Below are positions 8,852 through 15,563 of a stretch of 64,000 bases of DNA, piece after piece; the first letter of the stretch is position 1, and each line of letters starts with the position of its first letter. A model generated the notes under the pieces. The model did no database searches and was not told where the DNA came from. It saw nothing but the letters and a program-made list of their open reading frames with translations. The position numbers were made by a program, and so were the translations under genes. Source of the DNA: Improbicoccus devescovinae (GTDB taxonomy: Bacteria; Bacillota; Clostridia; Oscillospirales; Acutalibacteraceae); contig BSWA01000001.1 in the NCBI GenBank assembly GCA_036245095.1, positions 248,001 to 312,000 of the forward strand. Direction: 5' to 3'.

Positions 8852-9100
8852 ATGTTTTATGAAAATTTAAAAACCAACCAAAATAATAACACAAATAATT
8901 TTTATCACGAACTTGCATCCCCATATTTAGAAGAAGCTGATACATTAAAAAAATATATACACAAAATAAAACAAGAAATTTCATTTAATCCCTCAAATTT
9001 TGATTATCCGTCATATCGCCGAATTTCCATGCTAAACGGGATTTATATTGACATGCGATCACTCGGAGAATTCCTAGAACACAGGAGTGAAATTCACTAA
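8852..9100 (+). CDS. Small conserved-looking hypothetical protein
   Basis: 82 residues, hydrophilic and mostly helical, with no signal peptide or membrane segment. The end (RRISMLNGIYIDMRSLGEFLEHR) resembles short proteins of unknown function in Clostridia that end in R-R-x-x-x-L-x-x-x-Y-x-D-x-R-x-x-G-x-x-L. That similarity is from memory and not checked. The ribosome binding site is poor (TCGGGGG). It is convergent with cdsA, with two bases between the stops. Confidence 0.5.
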   Translation: MFYENLKTNQNNNTNNFYHELASPYLEEADTLKKYIHKIKQEISFNPSNFDYPSYRRISMLNGIYIDMRSLGEFLEHRSEIH

Positions 9101-9102
9101 AA

Positions 9103-9957
9103 TTAATTTATAATATTAATAAAATTTATAAAAATATACACATACGGAGCGGTGAAAATCACGCTATCAAATCTATCAAGAATCCCGCCATGACCTGGTA
9201 TTAAGTCACTAAAATCTTTTATACTAGAGGTTCTTTTTATGATAGAAAAACACAAATCGCCCAAAATCGCGATCGGAGCCCCCAAAAGAGACAAAAACGC
9301 TAAATTTAAAATATTTACTGGTATTTTAAACAAAAAATTAAACATAAATCCAGAACACACTATAAAACCTAAGCTCATAAGAGCGCCTCCTACAGCACCC
9401 TCCACGGTTTTCGCCGGACTCACGCTTGGACATAATTTATTTTTCCCAAAATATTTACCCATTAAATAAGCACCGATATCGCAAGAAAAAGCCAAACCCA
9501 ATGTAATATAAGTATAAAATATGCCTATAATTTTAGAATTTTTAGCCCCTAAATTGTTAATTGCGACTATCTCGCCAAGTGCTACACTAATAAAAAGTGT
9601 CAAAATATATACAAAAATTATATTAAATTTTAAATATTTTTGTTTATTTTTTTTATTAAAACTCGGTTTTTTAAATTCTTTTATAAATATAATAAACACT
9701 ATCAAAGTATAGCAATAAAAACACGTACGCCACCAGACTCCAGGACCTAGCAAACATCTGCACATAGAAAAACCCATCGAAGCAAAGAAAATTACTTTAT
9801 AACTTTTCATGTTTCTTATATCTAATATTTCTTTCACAGCAACCACAGTTATAACAGACATTACTAAATTAATCAAAAAATTATAATAATTGCTCGCGAA
9901 CAACACAAGTAACATAAACACGAAGCCTGTAAAACCCGAAATAAATCTCTGGTACAA
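9103..9957 (-). CDS. cdsA: Phosphatidate cytidylyltransferase
   Basis: An integral membrane enzyme that makes CDP-diacylglycerol from phosphatidic acid and CTP, the precursor of acidic phospholipids. About seven membrane helices are seen. The family signature is complete: CDIGAYLMGKYFGKNKL, SPAKTVEGAVGG and SIIKRTSSIKDFSDLIPGHGGILDRFDS-type end (S-x-x-K-R-x4-K-D to H-G-G-x-x-D-R). A longer frame begins at an ATG at 9999, but the TTG at 9957 sits 9 nt after GGGAGG and gives the usual family start (YQRFISG), so it is preferred. uppS and dxr, the usual neighbours, are absent. Confidence 0.92.
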   Translation of the reverse strand: MYQRFISGFTGFVFMLLVLFASNYYNFLINLVMSVITVVAVKEILDIRNMKSYKVIFFASMGFSMCRCLLGPGVWWRTCFYCYTLIVFIIFIKEFKKPSFNKKNKQKYLKFNIIFVYILTLFISVALGEIVAINNLGAKNSKIIGIFYTYITLGLAFSCDIGAYLMGKYFGKNKLCPSVSPAKTVEGAVGGALMSLGFIVCSGFMFNFLFKIPVNILNLAFLSLLGAPIAILGDLCFSIIKRTSSIKDFSDLIPGHGGILDRFDSVIFTAPYVYIFINFINIIN

Positions 9958-10052
9958 CAAACTATTCCTCCCAATTTCAGTGCGCCCTAATTTTAACATT
10001 TTGGGAATTTATATTCAATACAATTATTATAAAATTCACAAAATCAACGAAA

Positions 10053-10081
10053 TTTATAAAATTTTATCATTTTTTTGTCAA
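10053..10081 (-). promoter_or_regulatory. Promoter for cdsA
   Basis: On the minus strand, TTGACA and TATAAA are separated by 17 bp. The predicted transcript start is about 90 bp before the cdsA start codon. Confidence 0.6.
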
Positions 10082-10136
10082 GATTTATTGCATTTTCACA
10101 AAAACCTCTGGATATCTGGCCCCAAAATTTATAAAT

Positions 10137-10195
10137 AATCACCATCCTATTCCTTCACAACGAGGCAATTTAGGAACTTACGCCCCTAAAAGACC
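10137..10195 (-). ncRNA. Conserved intergenic element, copy A
   Basis: The minus strand reads GGGGCGTAAG, then CCTAAATTGCCTC, GAAGGAATAGGAT and TGATTATT. A related element lies on the same strand at 37417-37474 (GGGGCATAGG, CTAATTCCCTC, GAATAGGAT, TGATTATT). Copy A can form a TTTAGG/CCTAAA hairpin, while copy B forms an AGGGA/TCCCT hairpin at the matching place. This is what a structured RNA with changed pairs would look like. I do not recognise the family. A promoter at 10226-10253 would transcribe this copy. Confidence 0.45.
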
Positions 10196-10225
10196 ATATT
10201 TTATAATTAATCAAGAGTAATATAT

Positions 10226-10253
10226 ATCATAATTTTTATTATATTTTTGTCAA
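10226..10253 (-). promoter_or_regulatory. Promoter upstream of conserved element A
   Basis: TTGACA and TATGAT on the minus strand with a 16-bp spacer. It overlaps the end of the 3D-domain gene and points at the element at 10137-10195. It is separate from the cdsA promoter downstream. Confidence 0.5.
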
Positions 10254-11039
10254 GCAATAAATTTTAACATTTTTTCTCCCGAATTCCAAACATTTTTTAG
10301 TATTATCCATAAAAATATCAACCGCGCAGCTACCCCGGCGCAGCGCACTACCGGTATCCTGAGCTTTTAAATTAATTTTTTTATCGCCCAAATCAATCAA
10401 AATTTCGGTGCCGTACGGGATATTTTTCGGGTTAACAGCAGCCGTAATCCCAGATTTAGGCGTATACCCTAGCGATGTAATAGCGCCTTTGCTAGCAGTG
10501 TACGCCGTCGCCGAACCAACGATAATTTTAGAATAATTACGAATTATCCCATTGCTATCTGTAATTTGTTTTGATATAATTCTAGGTTTAATCTCGATAA
10601 GATTCGTGGATTCTGAATTAATATTCTCAGATTTTTTGGTTGAATTCACAGTTTTAATATTTTTATTACGTATTTTTTGTTTATTATTACAAGTTTTATG
10701 TTCAGTCTTAGTCGTATTTTTTTTTCCAGAATCAGGAGACAACGCTTGAATTTCTGGTTTTTTTTCTTCAGAATTAGGAGGCATCGTTTGAATTTCCGGC
10801 TGATTCATAATTATATTTTCAGATTCAAAATTAATATTTGTTTGAACCTCGCTGATACAATTTTCAGAATTATTTGAAAAATCAAGCAAACAGCGCGTGG
10901 AGTTGGAATTTATATTTTGAATTTTACCAAAATTATTATTAAAATTAGGTTTAGTAATAACAATCATGTAAATAGCTAAGCAAACCAGAAAAATAAATGT
11001 AAAATTTATGTTTTTTTTGTTACTTATGACAATAAACAT
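10239..11039 (-). CDS. 3D-domain cell-wall protein
   Basis: A membrane-anchored or exported protein of about 266 residues: an N-terminal membrane helix, a low-complexity linker with two PEIQ-x-x-x-P-x-S repeats and a Lys/Thr/Asn-rich stretch, and a C-terminal 3D domain (GSATAYT, IPYGTEILIDLG, AQDTGSALRRGSCAVDIFM) that carries the three conserved aspartates. The 3D domain is a double-psi beta barrel related to lytic transglycosylase MltA and occurs in YabE/YocH/resuscitation-like wall hydrolases of Firmicutes. Here no G5 or LysM domain is seen. The ATG at 11039 follows GGGGTG by 9 nt and is preferred to the GTG at 11051. Confidence 0.85.
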   Translation of the reverse strand: MFIVISNKKNINFTFIFLVCLAIYMIVITKPNFNNNFGKIQNINSNSTRCLLDFSNNSENCISEVQTNINFESENIIMNQPEIQTMPPNSEEKKPEIQALSPDSGKKNTTKTEHKTCNNKQKIRNKNIKTVNSTKKSENINSESTNLIEIKPRIISKQITDSNGIIRNYSKIIVGSATAYTASKGAITSLGYTPKSGITAAVNPKNIPYGTEILIDLGDKKINLKAQDTGSALRRGSCAVDIFMDNTKKCLEFGRKNVKIYCLTKI

Positions 11040-11096
11040 ATCAGGAAACACCCCTTGTTTTTTAAAAATAATTACAAATTTGAAAGAACAAATTTT

Positions 11097-11124
11097 ATTT
11101 TAGTAATATTTTATTAACTGTCAA
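11097..11124 (-). promoter_or_regulatory. Promoter for the 3D-domain gene
   Basis: TTGACA and TAAAAT on the minus strand with a 16-bp spacer, about 60 bp before the start codon. Confidence 0.55.
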
Positions 11125-11183
11125 CATTTTTTAAGATTAAAAATATATTAAAAAATAAATTTTAATATTTTCTCAAAAAACTA

Positions 11184-11211
11184 TTGAAAAAAAAAACGTG
11201 TTTGCTAAAAT
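11184..11211 (+). promoter_or_regulatory. Promoter for the double-glycine peptide gene
   Basis: TTGAAA and TAAAAT with a 16-bp spacer and a TG one base before the -10, so an extended -10. It lies 45 bp before the peptide start codon. Confidence 0.5.
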
Positions 11212-11255
11212 TACCGCAACTACTTATTTTAAGATACGTAGGAGGTTGTATAATT

Positions 11256-11444
11256 ATGATTAAACGAATCAATGAAGATTCTCTCGGATTTATCGCAGGT
11301 GGTCTTACCACGAAAGTCAACCCGAATCAGCTCAGCAAAAAAAGCACACCTACTAAAATCGATACTATTAGTGGAGAAGCGGCTGCCAAAGGGCTAAATC
11401 CCCAGAAAACAAGCAAAAAACCGTTGAATATTGATACAAATTAA
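11256..11444 (+). CDS. Short peptide with double-glycine leader, candidate exporter substrate
   Basis: 62 residues from the ATG 9-10 nt after AGGAGG. An upstream in-frame start at 11184 lies within the promoter and is not used here. The N-terminus MIKRINEDSLGFIAGG is a short leader ending in Gly-Gly, the site cut by C39 peptidases. The remaining 46 residues are hydrophilic, rich in Lys, Ser, Thr and Asn, and contain no Cys, so they are not a typical lantibiotic or class II bacteriocin core. The leader end matches residues 96-105 of the AAA+ protein at 34504 at every key position ([ED]-D-x-[LI]-G-[FL]-x-A-G-G). A matching C39 exporter lies 4 kb downstream on the other strand. Real gene likely; export inferred. 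Confidence 0.65.
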   Translation: MIKRINEDSLGFIAGGLTTKVNPNQLSKKSTPTKIDTISGEAAAKGLNPQKTSKKPLNIDTN

Positions 11445-11464
11445 ATTCACAATTTTCAGGCATT

Positions 11465-11622
11465 AAAACACAGCAAAATGGCGGCTTCTCAAAAAAAAAA
11501 CAGGAGGAATTTATAATATACCAAGCACCAAAACACAGCAAAACAGCGGGCTCTCGAGTATTTTAATATTCGAAATTTAAAATATATTAAGCAGCAAAAT
11601 GACGGCTTGGAGGACTATTTCA
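11465..11622 (+). promoter_or_regulatory. rplS leader with three copies of a 16-26 nt motif
   Basis: The 5' region of rplS holds AAAACACAGCAAAATGGCGG (11465), AAAACACAGCAAAACAGCGG (11530) and CAGCAAAATGACGGCTT (11592). The first two match at 22 of 26 positions, and the third runs into the rplS ribosome binding site. An extra AGGAGG at 11502 precedes an ATA-initiated 16-codon frame. Ribosomal protein L19 leaders that bind L19 are known in Firmicutes. Whether this is a form of that leader, made of repeats, is inference. Confidence 0.5.
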
Positions 11623-11976
11623 ATGGATAAAATTTACAGTATATCTCAAGATTGTTTGAGAAAAGAAGCGCTAATTTTCGGCATCGGCGACACCGTTCGT
11701 GTGAATGTGGCTATTCATGATGAGAGCAACAAAACGCGAATTCAAGGCTTTGAGGGCGTAGTTATCGCAAAAAATGGCAGTGGTATCACTGAGACTTTCA
11801 CGGTTCGAAAAATTTCGTACGGGGTTGGAGTTGAGCGCATTTTCCCAGTGAATTCGCCTAAAATTGAGAGCGTTAAAGTGCTGTTTAAAGGCAAAGTCAG
11901 ACGAAGCAAATTGTATTATTTGAGAACTAGAGTGGGTAAAGCTGCTAGAATTAAACGCAATTTAAGTGCGAATTAA
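11623..11976 (+). CDS. rplS: Ribosomal protein L19
   Basis: A component of the 50S subunit at the subunit interface. 117 residues from the ATG placed 9 nt after GGAGG; a longer frame from 11599 would start inside the leader repeat. The family core is clear: FGIGDTVRVNV, RIQGFEGVVIAK, FTVRKISYGVGVERIFPVNSP and the basic end VRRSKLYYLR. It opens the operon rplS-lepB-rbgA-rnhB-yraN, which is typical of Firmicutes, but rpsP, rimM and trmD are not in front of it (trmD lies alone at 26974). Confidence 0.95.
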   Translation: MDKIYSISQDCLRKEALIFGIGDTVRVNVAIHDESNKTRIQGFEGVVIAKNGSGITETFTVRKISYGVGVERIFPVNSPKIESVKVLFKGKVRRSKLYYLRTRVGKAARIKRNLSAN

Positions 11977-12025
11977 TTTTTTTGTTTAAATTATACTAAT
12001 TTTATCATAAAAGGAGGTGAAATTT

Positions 12026-12622
12026 ATGGAAAATACAAATAAAAAACCAAAAACATTTGCGGTTCCGGGGAATACTGTGTCTGTTTTTTGCTATGAATGG
12101 TTTGAAATGATAGCTCAATGTTTTGTAATTGTAGTATTTGTGATGTCATTTTTTTTCAGGCTGTTCACAGTTGATGGCACCTCAATGGAAAATACTTTTA
12201 AACATCGCGATAAAGTTATAGTTCAAAAATCAAATTACACTCCATCAAATGGCGATGTTGTTGTTATAAAGCCATACAGAGACCTAACGGAACCTATAAT
12301 AAAGCGGGTTATCGCTACTGAAGATCAGGAATTCAGTATAGACAGTAATTTAAATGTTCGCGTGAATAATGTGCTGATTCCCGAAACATATATTAAAGAA
12401 AAAATGCATGATTTGGTTACAGGCAGTGAACCAACAGATATATTGCCAAAAGTGCCTCACGGCTATTCATTTGTCATGGGTGATAATCGAAATTATTCAC
12501 TAGATAGCAGGTATGCGGAAGTAGGTTATGTGGATAATAAATATATAGTAGGCAGGGTTAGGTATATATATTTCCCATTTTTTAGGATTCGCTCCATAGT
12601 TACGCCCAATTTTTGGGGTTAA
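12026..12622 (+). CDS. lepB: Signal peptidase I
   Basis: A membrane-bound serine protease that removes Sec signal peptides. 198 residues: a cytoplasmic start, one membrane helix (about 30-52) and the periplasm-side S26 domain with the Ser of VDGTSMENTF, the catalytic Lys of PIIKRVIA and the box E motif VMGDNRNYSLDSRY. The ATG at 12026 follows AAGGAGGTG. The GTG at 12017 is part of the ribosome binding site. Second gene of the rplS operon. Confidence 0.94.
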   Translation: MENTNKKPKTFAVPGNTVSVFCYEWFEMIAQCFVIVVFVMSFFFRLFTVDGTSMENTFKHRDKVIVQKSNYTPSNGDVVVIKPYRDLTEPIIKRVIATEDQEFSIDSNLNVRVNNVLIPETYIKEKMHDLVTGSEPTDILPKVPHGYSFVMGDNRNYSLDSRYAEVGYVDNKYIVGRVRYIYFPFFRIRSIVTPNFWG

Positions 12623-12665
12623 ATTGAACAAAAATCATTATTTATTACTTTAGGATATGTTTATT

Positions 12666-13547
12666 ATGAACAATATTAATTGGTATCCTGGGCACATGGT
12701 AGGGTCCGAGCGAAATATTAAAAAAAATTTGAAAATTGTAGATGTAATTTTGGAAATCATTGATGCAAGGATTCCAATTTCAAGTCGTAGTGAGTTTTTA
12801 AGTAAAATAAATACAAAGCCGGTAATTTTAATTATGAATAAAATTGATCTGGCAGATGATAATTTGACTCAAAGTTGGATTGATTATTTTAAACAAAATG
12901 GTAATAAGGCATTGGCTGTGAATAATAAACAAAATATTAATAAAAATTTGATAATAAATAGTATAAATGACGTATTACAAGAAAAAAAAATAAAATATAA
13001 ATCTAAAGGTATGATAAACAAATTACCAAAAGTGATAGTCGTGGGAGTCCCAAATGTTGGAAAGTCTGCATTTATAAATAATATTTTAGGATCACACAAA
13101 ACTAAAGTTGAAAATCGGGCTGGCGTTACAATGAAAACGGGATGGTTTAATTTAAAAAATAGACTTGATATTTGCGATACTCCCGGGATTTTGCCGCCAA
13201 GGATGAATCCAAAATTTGGTAATGCGCTCGCGTTTTTGGGTCTAATTAAAGATAAGATTTTCGATAAGGAGACAATAGTTTTTAGCTTGATTGATTTTCT
13301 TAAAAATAATAAATTTTTAAAAGAATTTTTGGTTAAAATAAATAAAAACATGGATTATTCGTCGGAAATTATAGACGATCCTCCAGAAATTATAATAGAA
13401 AAATTCGGGAAATCTAGACAAATTTTAAAACATGGTGGTAAAATTGATATGATCGCGTCTTGCGAAAGATTTTTAAATGATTTCAGAAAAGGAAAATTCG
13501 GGAAAATAACTCTTGAATTTCATGATAAATATTTTATGAAATATTAA
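12666..13547 (+). CDS. rbgA: Ribosome biogenesis GTPase RbgA (YlqF)
   Basis: A circularly permuted GTPase needed for late assembly of the 50S subunit. It starts with NWYPGHM, then the G4 motif NKIDLAD, the G1 loop GVPNVGKSAFIN and the G3 motif DTPGILPP, in the permuted order that marks the YlqF/YawG family. The C-terminal helical domain binds rRNA. 293 residues. The ATG at 12666 lies 10 nt after AGGA; an earlier ATG at 12657 is too close. Same operon as rplS and lepB. Confidence 0.93.
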   Translation: MNNINWYPGHMVGSERNIKKNLKIVDVILEIIDARIPISSRSEFLSKINTKPVILIMNKIDLADDNLTQSWIDYFKQNGNKALAVNNKQNINKNLIINSINDVLQEKKIKYKSKGMINKLPKVIVVGVPNVGKSAFINNILGSHKTKVENRAGVTMKTGWFNLKNRLDICDTPGILPPRMNPKFGNALAFLGLIKDKIFDKETIVFSLIDFLKNNKFLKEFLVKINKNMDYSSEIIDDPPEIIIEKFGKSRQILKHGGKIDMIASCERFLNDFRKGKFGKITLEFHDKYFMKY

Positions 13548-13607
13548 TAAATTTTTAAGTTTTATAACACATATATTGTGATATTTAAATAAAATTGGAA
13601 TAAAATT

Positions 13608-14228
13608 ATGAATAAAAATTGGTGTATTTATGAACAAAAATATTGGAATTTAAAATATAAATTAATATGTGGTGTCGATGAGGCCGGTAGAGGTCCGTTA
13701 GCTGGACCGGTCTATGCAGCTGCTGTTATTTTAGACAAAAATTATATTCCGAAGTTAATTTCATATGGAATAAATGATTCAAAGAAAATAAATTCTGTTA
13801 AACGTGAACAAATTTTTGATTTAATAATTAAAAATTCTATTTATTATAATATATCATTTGCTAATGTATATGAAATAGAAAATATAAATATTTTGCAAGC
13901 AACGTATTTGGCTATGACTAGGGCGGTTTTGAATTTAAAAATAAAGCCAGATTGTTGTTTAATAGATGGTAATAGTGCACCAAATTTAGATTTAAAAATA
14001 GAAAATATTGTGAAAGGTGATAGCTTGAGTGTCTCGATTGCAGCGGCTTCGATACTTGCGAAAGTAAGTCGGGATAAATTTATGTTAAAAATGCACGAAA
14101 TTTATCCTGAATATTTGTTCAAACAGCACAAAGGTTACGGGACAAAATTACATATCGAAATGCTTAGAAAATATGGCCCATGCGAAATTCATAGAAAAAG
14201 TTTTATTAAAAAAATTTTAAAATTTTAG
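13608..14228 (+). CDS. rnhB: Ribonuclease HII
   Basis: Cuts the RNA strand of RNA-DNA hybrids and starts the removal of single ribonucleotides from DNA. 206 residues. The catalytic acidic set is present: Asp and Glu in GVDEAGRGPLAGPV, Asp in CCLIDGN and the later Asp in SRDKFM. KGYGTKLH is the family end motif. It shares the operon with rbgA and yraN. An RNase HI gene also exists at 40403. Confidence 0.94.
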   Translation: MNKNWCIYEQKYWNLKYKLICGVDEAGRGPLAGPVYAAAVILDKNYIPKLISYGINDSKKINSVKREQIFDLIIKNSIYYNISFANVYEIENINILQATYLAMTRAVLNLKIKPDCCLIDGNSAPNLDLKIENIVKGDSLSVSIAAASILAKVSRDKFMLKMHEIYPEYLFKQHKGYGTKLHIEMLRKYGPCEIHRKSFIKKILKF

Positions 14229-14235
14229 GAGGAAT

Positions 14236-14619
14236 ATGAGAAATATTAAGTTTTGGGGCGATTTTGGTGAAACTGTTGTTAAAAAATATCTCAAAAAAAT
14301 TGGTTTGAATTTAATTAAATGTAATTTTATTAGTAAATACGGGGAAATCGACGTAATTGCTCAAGATGAAAATTTTATAATTTTTGTGGAAGTTAAATTT
14401 CATAAGACAAATTGCACCGGCTTCGGCGCTGAACGTGTTAATTTGTCAAAGCAAATTAAAATTTTAAAGACCGCTGAAATTTATTTTTCTGAAAATTTTT
14501 TTGATAAACAACCAAGATTCGATGTGATTGAAGTTAATTTTGATTCTAAAAATATAAATCCACGAATAAATCATATTAAAAACGCATTTTGGGTTGATGA
14601 TAATTATGGATTTATTTGA
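14236..14619 (+). CDS. YraN family (UPF0102) nuclease-fold protein
   Basis: 127 residues with the UPF0102 core: GDFGETVVKKYLKKIG, KYGEIDVIAQDENFIIFVEVK (the E-D-ExK residues of a Holliday-junction-resolvase-like fold) and DVIEVNF. The function is unsettled; the fold predicts a nuclease. The start follows AGGAGGAAT. It lies 7 bp after rnhB, the usual place. Confidence 0.9.
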   Translation: MRNIKFWGDFGETVVKKYLKKIGLNLIKCNFISKYGEIDVIAQDENFIIFVEVKFHKTNCTGFGAERVNLSKQIKILKTAEIYFSENFFDKQPRFDVIEVNFDSKNINPRINHIKNAFWVDDNYGFI

Positions 14620-15469
14620 TTTGCATTGCGATACTTTGTATGAAATGTTTCATAAAAAAAACAAAAAAATGTGTATTACTCACAAAAAAATAAAATTTAT
14701 AAATAATTATGTTGGCTGTTTTGCCATATGGATACCTCCTGAATATTATGGCATTCGTAGTTTGAATTTTTTTTTAAAAATATTTGAAAAATCTGTTGAA
14801 TTTTTAAATAGTTTTAATAATAAAAAAAGAGCGATTTTATGCGTGGAAAACGGTAGCGTGCTCGCTGGTGATATCAAAAATATAGATATTTTAAAAAAAT
14901 GTAATGTGAAAATTTTGACTCTGACTTGGAATGGCTCTTGCGAAATAGGCGATGGCGTTCGTGTTGTTAATCCTGGTGGACTGACTAAATTTGGTGAAAA
15001 TGTAATAAAAAATCTGGAAAAAAATAATATAATTGTCGATATTTCACATGCTAGTGAGAAGCTTTTTTATGATGTTTGTTCTGTTACAAAAAAAAGTATT
15101 GTTGCTACACATTCTAATTCTAAAAAAATTTGTGATAATTCGCGAAATTTAACTGATGATCAGTTCGAAATTATTAAAAAATCACAAGGCATAGTCGGTA
15201 TAAATTTTTGTAATGATTTTTTAGTGGAATCTGGTCGGGCGGATATTATTGATATTTTTAGGCATATTGAACATTTTTTGAGTTTGTCTGGCGAAAATAC
15301 TGTGTGTATCGGCAGCGATTTCGATGGCGCAAACCTGTTAGATAGTATACATGATGTCTCGGAAATTTACAAGCTTTATGAATTTATGCTTGTGAAAAAT
15401 TATAACGAAAAATTAGTTAAAAAAATTTTTTTTAATAACGCTTATGAATTTTTTAAAAAAAATATGTGA
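14606..15469 (+). CDS. Membrane dipeptidase, M19 family
   Basis: A zinc dipeptidase of the renal dipeptidase family, about 287 residues, which splits short peptides, including D-Ala containing ones in some members. The metal ligands are in place: HCDT near the N-terminus, Glu in CVENGS, His in DISHASEK and VATHSN, and the IGSDFDG end motif. The start overlaps the end of yraN by 14 bases. ATGs at 14597 and 14606 and a TTG at 14594 are in frame, and the ribosome binding site is weak, so the exact start is uncertain. Confidence 0.88.
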   Translation: MDLFDLHCDTLYEMFHKKNKKMCITHKKIKFINNYVGCFAIWIPPEYYGIRSLNFFLKIFEKSVEFLNSFNNKKRAILCVENGSVLAGDIKNIDILKKCNVKILTLTWNGSCEIGDGVRVVNPGGLTKFGENVIKNLEKNNIIVDISHASEKLFYDVCSVTKKSIVATHSNSKKICDNSRNLTDDQFEIIKKSQGIVGINFCNDFLVESGRADIIDIFRHIEHFLSLSGENTVCIGSDFDGANLLDSIHDVSEIYKLYEFMLVKNYNEKLVKKIFFNNAYEFFKKNM

Positions 15470-15476
15470 ATAATTG

Positions 15477-15504
15477 TTGTGTTTTTTTTTGGGCGTGCTA
15501 TAAT
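15477..15504 (+). promoter_or_regulatory. Extended -10 promoter pointing into the exporter 3' end
   Basis: TTGTGT and TATAAT with a 16-bp spacer and TGC just before the -10. Transcription to the right would be antisense to the end of the NHLM ABC gene at 15564. No gene follows on the plus strand. Confidence 0.45.
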
Positions 15505-15563
15505 TGCGTGGTATACAAAAGGTATAAGTTGTAATTTTAAACTTTGAATTTTGTATATATCTC

